From: Hahella sp. HNIBRBA332
GTDB taxonomy: Bacteria > Pseudomonadota > Gammaproteobacteria > Pseudomonadales > Oleiphilaceae
Length of the DNA stretch: 64,000 nt
Assembly (NCBI RefSeq): GCF_030719035.1
Contig: NZ_CP132203.1
Location: 2,046,001 to 2,110,000 of the forward strand
Direction of reading: 5' to 3'
This document shows positions 1 to 8,367 of the stretch, in pieces. Below the pieces are notes generated by a model. That model worked only from the letters and a program-made list of their open reading frames with translations, was not told the DNA's origin and made no database searches. How positions within the stretch are numbered: position 1 is the stretch's first letter; every line of letters begins with the position of its first letter. A program made the translations under genes and the position numbers.

Positions 1-492
1 TCGACGCCGGCGGCGTTGTCTTTCACTAATCTGGAAGGCGTGACGGAAGTACGGGCCGGAGTGTATACCTTCTTTGACCTGGTGATGGCGGGCGTCGGCG
101 TATGCAAGCTGGATGACATCGCGTTGTCGGTGGTGACCACCGTCACTGGACACAATCAGGCCAAAGGCTGGATCTTTGTGGATGCGGGCTGGTCGGCCTT
201 GTCCCGGGACCGCGGCACGGCGGGGCAGAAGGTGGACCAACTGTATGGCGTGGTGTGCGATGAACAGGGGCGGGTCATTGACGACCTGTTGGTGAGCGCC
301 GTCAATCAGGAACACGGCATCCTGAGCATGCGTGAGGGCAGCGGCAAGGCGCTTCCGGATCTGCCCATTGGCGCGCGCCTGCGCATCCTTCCCAATCACG
401 CCTGCGCCACGGCGGGACAGTTCCTGCAATATCACGTGCTGGACGACGCCAACCATCTGCTGGAAATCTGGCCCCGTATTCAGGGCTGGTGA
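1..492 (+). CDS. D-threonine aldolase / D-serine dehydratase-like enzyme, C-terminal part
   Basis: The frame is open from base 1, so only the last 163 residues are visible and the start lies outside the window. The visible part matches the C-terminal beta-barrel domain of fold-type III PLP enzymes related to D-threonine aldolase and D-serine dehydratase. The conserved PNHACAT motif near positions 385-411 carries the His and Cys that bind the metal in this family. The tail ending W-P-R-I-Q-G-W is also typical. Substrate cannot be decided without the PLP-lysine domain. A hairpin that could end transcription follows about 70 bp downstream. Confidence 0.75.
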   Translation, partial: STPAALSFTNLEGVTEVRAGVYTFFDLVMAGVGVCKLDDIALSVVTTVTGHNQAKGWIFVDAGWSALSRDRGTAGQKVDQLYGVVCDEQGRVIDDLLVSAVNQEHGILSMREGSGKALPDLPIGARLRILPNHACATAGQFLQYHVLDDANHLLEIWPRIQGW

Positions 493-561
493 TTCTTCTT
501 TCTTCGGCGCCGCTCACAAGCCACTCACAGGCGCTTCTCTAGGTACAACTCACTAAGTCGA

Positions 562-597
562 TCAGGACCGCAATTAATGGCGGTTCCTGACTTTCTT
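562..597 (+). terminator. Probable terminator after the D-amino-acid enzyme gene
   Basis: The arms TCAGGACCGC (562-571) and GCGGTTCCTGA (580-590) pair with one bulge around a short AT-rich loop. They are followed by a weak pyrimidine run, CTTTCTT. The T-run is poor, so termination strength is uncertain. Confidence 0.5.
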
Positions 598-747
598 GAC
601 TACTCTGTGCTGTGACCCTCCAAGGATGTTCAGGAGAATCGAACAAAAATAAATCTATGTTGTATCTACTTACCGTATAACTGGTTTCAAGCCGTAAAAA
701 TCAGTCAACACGATGTAAGTATCCAACCATCGTAAGGAGACTTCAGA

Positions 748-2199
748 ATGAAAGGAGTAGACGCCTATCTCGCCGCAGTAATCACCGCCGTTACGCTCAC
801 TGGCTGCGCTTCGCAGACCGCGCTCACTGAGCAGGCCGCCTACCAGCAATATCCCGCCCTGGAAGAACTGAGGGATCAGGTTGAGCAGGGGAAATCACAG
901 AATCTCAACGTATTGTCGCCGCAGCGCTACAGCCAGGCCAGAAAGTCCTATCAGGACGCTCTGCAATGGGCTCAGGCCGATAACGCCAAAGCCACCGGCA
1001 TCGCCAGACAGGGACTGGCCTCCATCAGCGAAGCCCGCACCAATGCGGATGTCGCCGCCTATAATCTTGAAGATGTGCTGAACGCCCGTCAGAAAGCCCT
1101 GTCGGCCAATGCCGACAAAATGATCCCCGCAGAGTTTATGAAAGCGGAGGATAACCTCATCAAACTTACCGGTATGATTGAAAAAGGCAATATTGAAGAC
1201 GCCAAAGCCGGTCGTGCGGAAGTCGCGCGCCTGTATTCCCAGGCGGAATTAAACGCGCTCAAGGGCAATATCGTGGATCTGGCCCGGGACGCGCTGGAAT
1301 CAGCCAGAAGTCGCGACATTGATGATCTGGCGCCGAAAACCATGGAAATGGCGCAGGAAGAGTATCAGTTGGCGCTGAAAATCCTGGATGCGGACAGAAC
1401 CGATACTGAGCGGGCGCAGAGTCATGCGCAGAAAGCTTTGTGGAACGTCATGCGCGCTGAGTATATCGCCGACACCGTTAAATACTTCGATGAATCCGAC
1501 TTCAACGAGGAAGACAAGGTGCTGTGGTATCAACAGCAACTGGCGACAGCCGCGAAACCCATCAATCAACAGTTGCCCTTTGATCAGCCCAACAAAGAAG
1601 TGATTCGTCAGTTGAGTTCGAATATCCAGGGCGTGATGACGGATCGCGATTCCGCGCTGCTGGCGCTGGAAAACGCCAAAACCCGCGAAATGCGGGCGGC
1701 GTCAGAGAAGGATGAGCTGATGGCGCAGCAGGAGCGGGAAGAGAGACGCAAGCAGGCGATCACCGCCAAGTTCGCCGTAGTGCAATCTCTGTTCACGGAC
1801 AAAGAAGCGGATGTATACAGACAGAAAGACAACGTACTGATTCGCGCTCACGGGTTTAATTTCCCCTCTGGAAAAAGCGAGATTCAGGGAGAAAACTTTG
1901 CCCTGGTGAATAAAATCATCGAAGCGGTGAAAGAGTTCCCCAATGCGCAGGTTGTAGTGTCCGGCCATACCGATAATCGCGGCTCTACCGAGCTGAACCA
2001 GGGGCTGTCGCAAAAACGGGCGGAGGAAGTGGCCAGAATGTTGAAAGAAATCGGTCGCATACCTTCCGACAAAATTACTGCGATGGGCTACGGCGAGCAG
2101 CGCCCGGTGTCCAACAATGACACCACGGAAGGCCGCGCTGACAACCGTCGGGTGGAAGTACTGATCGTCAATGAAGGCGGCGTAGAACAGGTCTATTGA
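748..2199 (+). CDS. OmpA-family lipoprotein with DUF4398-like N-terminal region
   Basis: The 483-residue protein begins with a lipoprotein signal whose lipobox LTGC sits near residue 20, so it should be lipidated and face the periplasm. Residues about 40-350 are Ala/Glu/Gln-rich and probably a long helical region of the DUF4398 type. Residues about 370-475 form an OmpA-like peptidoglycan-binding domain, with the conserved run VSGHTDNRGS followed by N-x-x-L-S-x-x-R-A. The role is probably to tether the outer membrane to peptidoglycan. Start choice is supported by TAAGGAGA about 8 bp upstream. It is monocistronic; a copy of a dispersed 107-bp element starts 51 bp after its stop. Confidence 0.88.
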   Translation: MKGVDAYLAAVITAVTLTGCASQTALTEQAAYQQYPALEELRDQVEQGKSQNLNVLSPQRYSQARKSYQDALQWAQADNAKATGIARQGLASISEARTNADVAAYNLEDVLNARQKALSANADKMIPAEFMKAEDNLIKLTGMIEKGNIEDAKAGRAEVARLYSQAELNALKGNIVDLARDALESARSRDIDDLAPKTMEMAQEEYQLALKILDADRTDTERAQSHAQKALWNVMRAEYIADTVKYFDESDFNEEDKVLWYQQQLATAAKPINQQLPFDQPNKEVIRQLSSNIQGVMTDRDSALLALENAKTREMRAASEKDELMAQQEREERRKQAITAKFAVVQSLFTDKEADVYRQKDNVLIRAHGFNFPSGKSEIQGENFALVNKIIEAVKEFPNAQVVVSGHTDNRGSTELNQGLSQKRAEEVARMLKEIGRIPSDKITAMGYGEQRPVSNNDTTEGRADNRRVEVLIVNEGGVEQVY

Positions 2200-2250
2200 T
2201 CTTGCCGCCAACGATGCGCGTCCTGTCAGGGCGCGCGTCGCCGAGACTCT

Positions 2251-2357
2251 GCATGAATGCGCCTGCGCGGCGGCGGGCCGCGGAAAGCGGGGCCTGACAT
2301 GTGCAGGCCCTGTCGTTGTAGACAAACAGAAGGAAGCTATTTGTCTGCCTGATTAAT
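2251..2357 (+). repeat. Dispersed 107-bp intergenic element, copy 1
   Basis: This 107-bp segment recurs in inverted orientation at 7511-7618 with most bases identical. It contains two hairpins: GGGCCTG/CAGGCCC around ACATGTG, and AGACAAA/TTTGTCT around a loop containing AAGGAAG. It lies between the OmpA-like gene and ompW, just 3' of the former, with no reading frame. The remaining spacer (2200-2584) holds a GC-rich hairpin near 2215-2240 and the FNR-like site. Confidence 0.8.
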
Positions 2358-2486
2358 AAACAGCGAATAGCACGCTTCGACGCCGTCGCAAGATAACGGG
2401 ATATGTGCCGGGCGATGGGCGGAAAGAACGCGTCCGTTGATCTGGGTCAAGGCTGACCCGGGCTGCGCCTTAACACCCCTAATCAC

Positions 2487-2500
2487 TTGATCCAAATCAT
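2487..2500 (+). promoter_or_regulatory. FNR/Anr-type binding site upstream of ompW
   Basis: The sequence TTGATCCAAATCAT matches the FNR consensus TTGAT-N4-ATCAA at all but the last base. It lies 84 bp before the ompW start, leaving room for a class II activated promoter. FNR control of ompW is established in enteric bacteria; for this organism it is inferred from the site alone. Confidence 0.65.
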
Positions 2501-2584
2501 AATTATTCGCCGGTAAAGGCATAGACTCCCGCCCCGTCATCAATTCTTAATTTTGCAGTTGAATGTGAAGAGTAGGGGTATGTT

Positions 2585-3262
2585 ATGCATAAGCTAAGTA
2601 AATCTATGTTGGCTCTGGGACTGCTGGCCTGCGCGGGCTCCGCGATGGCGCACCAGCCGGGAGATATGGTGCTGCGCGTCGGCGCCGCGATGGTGGACCC
2701 CCAGGATGACAGCTCAACCCTGCGTTTAAATGGCGCTTCCTTGGACGGCTCCAGCGTATCAGTGGACAGCAATACCCAGTTGGGTTTGACCTTCACCTAT
2801 ATGTTGCGTGAGCATATCGGTCTGGAAGTACTGGCGGCGACGCCGTTTTCCCATGAAGTCAGCGCTCATGGCTCAGTCGCAGGCGACAATCTGAAAACGG
2901 CGGAGGTTAAACACCTTCCACCCACCGTCAGCGTACAGTACTACCCGATGGAAGCCGGCGACGCCTTCCAGCCCTACGTGGGCGTTGGCGTGAACTACAC
3001 CCTGTTCTTTGATGAAGAGCTGACATCGGATTTCAAAGGCGCCATGGGCGACGGCAAGATCAAACTGGACAACTCCTTTGGCGCGGCGTTCCAGTTGGGC
3101 TTCGACTATCAATTGACCGATAACCTGGTGGTTAACGCGGCGGTCTGGAAGATCGGCATCGACACTACCGCCACGATCGACCTGGATTCCGGCGCGCAGA
3201 TCAAAACCGACGTGGACATCGACCCGTTGGTGTACATGGTCGGCGTTGGTTACAAATTTTAA
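2585..3262 (+). CDS. ompW: OmpW-family outer membrane protein
   Basis: The 225-residue product has a signal peptide cleaved after about residue 22 (AMA before HQPGD). The mature part has the alternating pattern and closing motif (VDIDPLVYMVGVGYKF) of the eight-stranded OmpW barrel. OmpW proteins form a narrow hydrophobic channel in the outer membrane and are often induced by oxygen limitation or stress. The length is normal for the family. An FNR-type site lies upstream and a strong terminator downstream, so it appears to be a single-gene unit. Confidence 0.9.
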   Translation: MHKLSKSMLALGLLACAGSAMAHQPGDMVLRVGAAMVDPQDDSSTLRLNGASLDGSSVSVDSNTQLGLTFTYMLREHIGLEVLAATPFSHEVSAHGSVAGDNLKTAEVKHLPPTVSVQYYPMEAGDAFQPYVGVGVNYTLFFDEELTSDFKGAMGDGKIKLDNSFGAAFQLGFDYQLTDNLVVNAAVWKIGIDTTATIDLDSGAQIKTDVDIDPLVYMVGVGYKF

Positions 3263-3373
3263 TTCCATCAACTTGTAAACGGCTTCGTGGATAGATCTGC
3301 GGAGCCAACCGCCAATGAATTTTGCGGCCTGCGCTCAGGGATGAGAGCGGGCCAGTTTCACCTCGCTTCATCC

Positions 3374-3410
3374 CCGCATGCGGCCCGTCTTTGCCCATGC
3401 GGTTTTTTTG
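3374..3410 (+). terminator. Rho-independent terminator after ompW
   Basis: CCGCATG (3374-3380) pairs with CATGCGG (3396-3402) and is followed directly by GG-less seven T residues. It lies 110 bp after the ompW stop. Confidence 0.75.
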
Positions 3411-3567
3411 TTTATGCGCTGCTGCTTGCCGCTTAACTGAGGCGGGTAGATGCAGGTGGAAACCTGTAGAACCAGATAGCCGCCATGCCAGTTTGCCGCC
3501 CTGATCTATACTTATTGTTCAAATTTCACCATTCGTTGACTGGGTTTAACTGACATGGGGGACTGGC

Positions 3568-4326
3568 ATGCAACGTTCTTTGATTTTCGCTGGTTTTGGG
3601 CTGTTTTGTGTGGTGTTCAGCGCGCTGACTCAAGCCGCCACCACGGTTCAGGTGTGGACCTACTATGATTCGCCGCCTTTTGCAGTGGATCCCAAAGGGG
3701 ATGATCTCACCTCCACCTTGTGCCGGGTGCTGACAGAGAAAAGCGGCGGTGAATGGGTTTTCAAACCCCAGTATCTGCCCCGCAAACGCATTAATCACTA
3801 TCTGGAGAGCGGCGCCGAGCAGGGGCTGGTGCTATGGGCGAATCCCTTGTGGTTTCAGGATAAGGAAGAGACCAAGTACGCCTGGACTCATCGTGTCATC
3901 TGGGGCGCTAATGAGATCGTCTCCTTGCGGCAAAGTCCGGTGGAGTATACCGGTCCGGAATCTTTGGAGGGCAAACGCTTCGGCGGCGTGGCGGGACATC
4001 ATTATGTCGGTATCGACGATCTCGTGCAGGCTGGACGCATTAAGCGGGAAGACACTACCTCATTTTCCAAGAACCTCGACAAACTGCTGAGCAACCGTCT
4101 CGACGCCATGCTGATACCTCGTGGGGAACTGTTTCATATGGTTTCGCAAGGTAATCTTGGCGACAGATTGTTTATTTCCTCAAAACCCCATCAGCAATAC
4201 GAACGTAAAATTCTGGCGACGCAAAAGCTGGCGGCGGTCCGGGACTTTATTAACGCTCAGCTTCCTGCGTTGAATGAGGATGCGCAATGGCGCGCGTTAT
4301 TGGAAAAATACGGCTTGCAGCCGTAA
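3568..4326 (+). CDS. Periplasmic substrate-binding protein (SBP_bac_3-like), paralogue A
   Basis: This is a 252-residue secreted protein with a signal peptide ending near QAA (residue about 23). The mature part starts VQVWTYYDSPPF, a typical first strand of family 3 solute-binding domains. It shares the order YYxSPPF/Y, DLTS-LC, LPRKRI-YLE, VWGxNEIVSL and FGGVxGHxYVGID with the next gene, showing tandem duplication. No ABC permease or ATPase gene is adjacent, so the ligand and the partner are unknown. A role as a free-standing sensory binding protein is possible. The 305-bp spacer before it holds only the ompW terminator. Confidence 0.8.
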   Translation: MQRSLIFAGFGLFCVVFSALTQAATTVQVWTYYDSPPFAVDPKGDDLTSTLCRVLTEKSGGEWVFKPQYLPRKRINHYLESGAEQGLVLWANPLWFQDKEETKYAWTHRVIWGANEIVSLRQSPVEYTGPESLEGKRFGGVAGHHYVGIDDLVQAGRIKREDTTSFSKNLDKLLSNRLDAMLIPRGELFHMVSQGNLGDRLFISSKPHQQYERKILATQKLAAVRDFINAQLPALNEDAQWRALLEKYGLQP

Positions 4327-4390
4327 CCCTGATTAACACAGTGACCACCTGACCTCATCAAGGACTGATATTTGGGGGGATGAATCGCCA

Positions 4391-5140
4391 ATGCCGAGAC
4401 GTTTCGGGCTGACATTGATGATCTGGCTGTTGCTTGGCGCTTACAGCCGTGCGGAAACAGTTGTGCCGGTGTGGACCTACTACACCTCTCCGCCCTATGG
4501 TCTGCATAGCGATGGCTACGATCTGACCAGCATATTGTGTGTTGAGCTCACCAGGAACAGCCAGGGAAAATGGCGTTTTGAGCCGCAAAGTTTGCCCAGA
4601 AAGCGCATCGACAACTATCTGGAGCGGGGCGATCAGGCGGTGGTGGCCTGGGTGAGTCCATCCTGGTTCGGCGACCCTGACGAAGTCGGCTACGATTGGA
4701 CCCGAGGCGTGGTGTGGGGGCGCAATGAAATCGTTTCTCTCAAACTGCAGCCGGTGGAATACGACGGGCCGGAATCGCTGATAGGCAAGAGTTTCGGCGG
4801 CGTCTTGGGGCATCGCTATGTCGGTATCGACGAACTGGTGGCGGAGGGGCGCATCAGGCGCGAAGACGCCTCTTCCTTCTCCAGCAACTTCGGCAAATTA
4901 CTGTTGCGTCGCATTGAAGTGACCATGATTCCCCGGGAAGAGTTGTTCTATTTAATGGCGAATGAACAGGTGGGGGCGCAACTTTACGTGTCTAAAAAGC
5001 CGCACCAGAGCTATCAGCGCAAGATGTTGGTGACCAAAAATCTAAAGGGGGTGAGGGACTTCATGGAGGCGCAATGGGAGAAACTCAACGATCACCCTGA
5101 TTGGCGTCATCTGCTGCAGCGCTATGGGCTCGACCAGTGA
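4391..5140 (+). CDS. Periplasmic substrate-binding protein (SBP_bac_3-like), paralogue B
   Basis: This 249-residue paralogue of the preceding gene has a signal peptide ending near SRA (residue about 22) and the same conserved blocks, including VPVWTYYTSPPYG and GHRYVGIDELV. A GGGGGG run about 11 bp upstream may serve as ribosome binding site. Its 3' end overlaps the 3' end of the convergent histidine kinase gene by 56 bp, which is unusual. Ligand unknown. The two copies have diverged clearly, so the duplication is not recent. Confidence 0.8.
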   Translation: MPRRFGLTLMIWLLLGAYSRAETVVPVWTYYTSPPYGLHSDGYDLTSILCVELTRNSQGKWRFEPQSLPRKRIDNYLERGDQAVVAWVSPSWFGDPDEVGYDWTRGVVWGRNEIVSLKLQPVEYDGPESLIGKSFGGVLGHRYVGIDELVAEGRIRREDASSFSSNFGKLLLRRIEVTMIPREELFYLMANEQVGAQLYVSKKPHQSYQRKMLVTKNLKGVRDFMEAQWEKLNDHPDWRHLLQRYGLDQ

Positions 5141-7430
5141 GGCGGGAATGAGAGCGACCATCGACCTCCGAATCGGAATCGTCCGCCTGATCCTGAAAAT
5201 TCAACAGATTGCGCACAGTCATGCGTAGCCTGGCGTTGTCCGCCACGGCTTTGATTAGCGTGGCCTGGACCTTGGCCGTTAGTTGCGGCGGGGAAGGATA
5301 GGAGGAAAAAATCACCACAGGGGTTTCATCTGGGTTGATCTCATCCACCAGTTCGGCGCCGGGGCCATCCGGCAACTCCAGGTCCAGAATCACCAGATCG
5401 TACTTTTGCTCCTGCAGCATGCGTCGCGCCTGCTCCAAGGCGCCCGCCTGATGAATGTCGGCGATCTCTTCCAGTACTGAACGGGCGACTTGCACAAGGT
5501 CGTGGTCATCCTCCACGTGCAGGATGCAGGGTCGCTTTTGCTTTAACAGCACCTGATGAATGATGGCCCGGAACTGACTGAGTCCTGGGACGCTGCGACT
5601 CAACCAGGCCAGGGGAGTGACTGCGTCGCTTTCCAGCCTGGAGTCCGCTTCTGAAGCGTAATTGTCCTCCGCAATCGCCACCAAAGGCAGTTGAGCGGCG
5701 CTGGGCGCATGCTGCAGAGACCTTAAAAAGGTGAAACCGCCATCGTCGACCATCGTGCTGTCGACGACCAGCAGGCAATATTGCTTTTCCTCCAGGCAGC
5801 GCAAGGCGCTCGCTGCATCCGGCGCGACGTCGCAGCATAGGCCTTCAGCGCGCACGGCTTTCGCCAGTAGCTCGGACAAGTCTTTATCCTTCTCACAAAC
5901 CAACGCGCAAGGATGCCGCGACGCTTTTGGCTGCATCGGCGTCAAGCGAACGGGAAGGTCAAAGTAGAATTCAGTGCCCTTGTCGACGTTGGAAACGAAG
6001 CCAATTTCTCCGCCGTGATGCTCTACGATAGCTTTGGCGATGCTAAGCCCCAGTCCGGTTCCCCCTTGCTCGCGGGTGTCGGAACTGTCCGCTTGCGAGA
6101 AGCGCTCGAACACGCGGGATTGAAAAGCCTCGGGAATGCCTTTGCCGTGATCTTTCACATGGACGCGCAGTTTGCTTTTAAGACAGGAAACGCCAACGTC
6201 GACATATCCGCCCCGTGGCGAGTATTTCACTGCATTCGAGATCAGGTTGGACATGACCTGATGAATGCGTCGTTCATCGACATGCACGCAGGATCTGGGC
6301 AAGGCGTTGGCAAAGCGAAGCTCAACCTGATACTTGCCGGCGAATTCCCTGTGATCTTCCAGGCTGCGCTGAACCAGCGTCGCCAGATCCAGGTCCTCCA
6401 GCTCAAACTTGAGCGCGCCGGACTCCAGTTTTTCAATTTCCAGGATGTCGTTGATCAGCATCGTCAGCCGGTCGCAGTTGCGATAGGCGACTTTAAGCAT
6501 GTGATGAACGACCTCCGGCAGCTCGCCGCCGTGCTTGCCCAGCACCAGCCCCAATGCGCCGCCAATCGCGGTCAGGGGCGTGCGCAGCTCATGGCTGACG
6601 GTGGCGACGAACTCATCTTTTTGCCGCTCCATGCGCTTGCGTTCAGTGATGTCGCGCACCACGCCGGTGAACATGCGGCGGCCCTCTACAGTCATCTCGC
6701 TTACCGCCAACTCCATGGGAAACGTCGAGCCGTCGCGGCGACGACCGGTGACTTCCCGGCCAATGCCAATGACCTTCGCCTCACCGGTGTGCATGAACTT
6801 GGTGATATAGCCATCGTGTTCGCTGTGATACGGCTCCGGCATCAGGATCTTGACGTTGACGCCGATCACGTCGCGGGCGGCGTATCCAAAGATGCGTTCC
6901 GCGGCCGGGTTGAAGGTGTCGATCAATCCCGCTCCGTCGATAGTGATAATGCCGTCGACGACGGTGTCGACGATGGCGCGGACGCGGGCTTCCCGGTCCT
7001 GCAACGCCAATTCGGAGGCTTTGCGTTCGCTGATGTCGCGCACCACGCCGGTGAACATGCGGCGGCCATCCACCTGCATTTCCGTCACCGCCAGATCGAG
7101 AGGGAACAGACTGCCGTCCTTGCGCTGGCCGAGCACTTCACGGCCAATGCCGATGATTTGCGCCTTACCTGTTTGCAGATAATTGCTGAGATAGTCGTCG
7201 TGGTGTTCGCGAAAGGGGGAGGGCATCAGCATGTGCACGTTGCAGCCGATGACTTCTTCCGCGTCATAGCCGAAGATGCGCTCGGCGGCGGGATTGAAGG
7301 TTTCTATAACGCCCAGGCTGTCGATGGTGATGATGCCGTCCACCACCGCTTCGACAATGGCGCGCACCCGACTGTCCGACTCCGATGTAAAGCCGCTTCC
7401 CCCGGCCTTTTGATAGAGTTTCCTGCTCAC
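5085..7430 (-). CDS. Hybrid histidine kinase: two FixL-type PAS, HisKA, HATPase, two receiver domains
   Basis: The 781-residue protein has no transmembrane segment and should be cytosolic. PAS1 covers about residues 20-137 and PAS2 about 145-265. Both carry the FixL heme-pocket pattern: a His (H77, H205) followed exactly 20 residues later by an Arg in GIGR (R97, R225), as for His200 and Arg220 of B. japonicum FixL. The HisKA phospho-accepting His is H280 in SHELRTPL. The N box lies near 390-401, and GTGLGLS near 458-464. Receiver 1 (507-620) has D557; receiver 2 (634-745) has D683. Oxygen or another diatomic gas is the likely signal, by inference. No dedicated output regulator is adjacent. 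Confidence 0.9.
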   Translation of the reverse strand: MSRKLYQKAGGSGFTSESDSRVRAIVEAVVDGIITIDSLGVIETFNPAAERIFGYDAEEVIGCNVHMLMPSPFREHHDDYLSNYLQTGKAQIIGIGREVLGQRKDGSLFPLDLAVTEMQVDGRRMFTGVVRDISERKASELALQDREARVRAIVDTVVDGIITIDGAGLIDTFNPAAERIFGYAARDVIGVNVKILMPEPYHSEHDGYITKFMHTGEAKVIGIGREVTGRRRDGSTFPMELAVSEMTVEGRRMFTGVVRDITERKRMERQKDEFVATVSHELRTPLTAIGGALGLVLGKHGGELPEVVHHMLKVAYRNCDRLTMLINDILEIEKLESGALKFELEDLDLATLVQRSLEDHREFAGKYQVELRFANALPRSCVHVDERRIHQVMSNLISNAVKYSPRGGYVDVGVSCLKSKLRVHVKDHGKGIPEAFQSRVFERFSQADSSDTREQGGTGLGLSIAKAIVEHHGGEIGFVSNVDKGTEFYFDLPVRLTPMQPKASRHPCALVCEKDKDLSELLAKAVRAEGLCCDVAPDAASALRCLEEKQYCLLVVDSTMVDDGGFTFLRSLQHAPSAAQLPLVAIAEDNYASEADSRLESDAVTPLAWLSRSVPGLSQFRAIIHQVLLKQKRPCILHVEDDHDLVQVARSVLEEIADIHQAGALEQARRMLQEQKYDLVILDLELPDGPGAELVDEINPDETPVVIFSSYPSPPQLTAKVQATLIKAVADNARLRMTVRNLLNFQDQADDSDSEVDGRSHSRLTGRAHSAAADDANQGDR

Positions 7431-7510
7431 ATAAACTCCCTTACCTGAACGCCAAAACGCTCGTTTTATAAATATAGGCGGGGTCCGGGCTATTACAAAT
7501 TCAAGGGACT

Positions 7511-7618
7511 ATTAATCAGGCGGACAAATAGCTTCCTTTTATTTGTCTGCAACGACAGGTCCTGCACATGTCAGGCCCTGTCTCCCACGGCTGGCCGCCG
7601 CACAGACGCATTCATGCG
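7511..7618 (-). repeat. Dispersed 107-bp intergenic element, copy 2 (inverted)
   Basis: Read on the minus strand this matches 2251-2357 from GCATGAATGCG to GCCTGATTAAT, keeping both hairpins. It starts 22 bp after the stop of the nitroreductase gene in that gene's direction. Both copies therefore sit in sense orientation in a 3' untranslated position. Confidence 0.8.
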
Positions 7619-7640
7619 CCTGATGATTAACATGCCAATA

Positions 7641-8258
7641 TCACACCAACGCCATCACCTCTTCCACAGGGCGACGCACCTTCTGCGGCCAATTGCCTTC
7701 AGTCGGATAACCCGCCGTCACCAACATCACCGGCACCTCCCGCTCCGACAACCCAAACTCCTGCGCCAGCGCCTGTGGATCGAAACCACTCATGGCGCCA
7801 GTAGACAGCCCCATGCCTTGCGCCGCGAACATCAGCGTCATTGCGGCGAGGGAAGCGGAACGGAAAGCTTCGTCCCGTTGCAGCGTGGGGTTGTTCTCAT
7901 GAGAAGAACTGGCCTGCGCAACCCAGCCGTCACTGAACGCCTGCGGCAGAAAACCCGCAGCGACGGAAGGCTGCAACGCACTGGCCAGACCTTCATGCGC
8001 CGCCAGCGTTCCGCAGATGATAAAGGTCACCGCGGCGTCCACCACCTGCTTCTGCCCATAAGAAACCGCCTGTAAACGGGCCTTCGCTTCGGGCGAGCGC
8101 ACGGCGATGAACTTCCAGTTCTGAAAGTTGTAAGCGGAGGGGGCGCGGGTGGCCAGTCTCACCAACTCGGTGATCTGTTCTTCAGACAGGGATTTCTCTG
8201 CGTCGTAACGGCCAGTGGATACGCGGTTTTCGATAAGATCTTTTACAGTCTCGTACAT
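7641..8258 (-). CDS. Nitroreductase-family NAD(P)H flavin oxidoreductase
   Basis: The 205-residue length is normal for small FMN-dependent nitroreductases. The N-terminal RRS-like segment followed by APSAYNFQNWKF is the FMN/substrate-binding pattern. The segment MTLMFAAQGMGLSTGAMSGFD and the ending GYP...VRRPVEEV are typical of the family. Substrates in vivo may be quinones or nitroaromatics; the natural one is unknown. It is transcribed away from a MarR gene, and two palindromes between the two genes suggest repression by that regulator. Confidence 0.88.
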   Translation of the reverse strand: MYETVKDLIENRVSTGRYDAEKSLSEEQITELVRLATRAPSAYNFQNWKFIAVRSPEAKARLQAVSYGQKQVVDAAVTFIICGTLAAHEGLASALQPSVAAGFLPQAFSDGWVAQASSSHENNPTLQRDEAFRSASLAAMTLMFAAQGMGLSTGAMSGFDPQALAQEFGLSEREVPVMLVTAGYPTEGNWPQKVRRPVEEVMALV

Positions 8259-8291
8259 ATCAGGTTCCTTGATTTACGGCTAAGCAATGCA

Positions 8292-8313
8292 TTTATCTTC
8301 AATTCAAGATAAA
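8292..8313. promoter_or_regulatory. Candidate MarR operator 1
   Basis: TTTATCTT and AAGATAAA form a dyad around CAATTC in the divergent nitroreductase/marR spacer. It shares the half-site TATCTT/AAGATA with the second operator, 20 bp away. Confidence 0.6.
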
Positions 8314-8332
8314 ATCAGTTTTGCACAGATAA

Positions 8333-8348
8333 ATCTTGATATCAAGAT
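8333..8348. promoter_or_regulatory. Candidate MarR operator 2
   Basis: ATCTTGATATCAAGAT is a perfect 16-bp palindrome of the MarR/OhrR type. It lies 20 bp ahead of the marR start, consistent with autorepression. Confidence 0.65.
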
Positions 8349-8367
8349 AAAATAAACGGAGCCAAAC

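Noticed and set aside
3322..3504. A 60-codon frame after ompW
   Set aside because: It runs through the terminator and has no ribosome site.
5913..7448. A 511-codon open frame opposite the histidine kinase
   Set aside because: It lies entirely antisense to a kinase with full domain motifs and has Gln/His/Ala-rich shadow composition.
2251..7618. A composite transposon bounded by the 107-bp inverted elements
   Set aside because: The genes between are ordinary chromosomal genes with no transposase, and no target duplication is visible.
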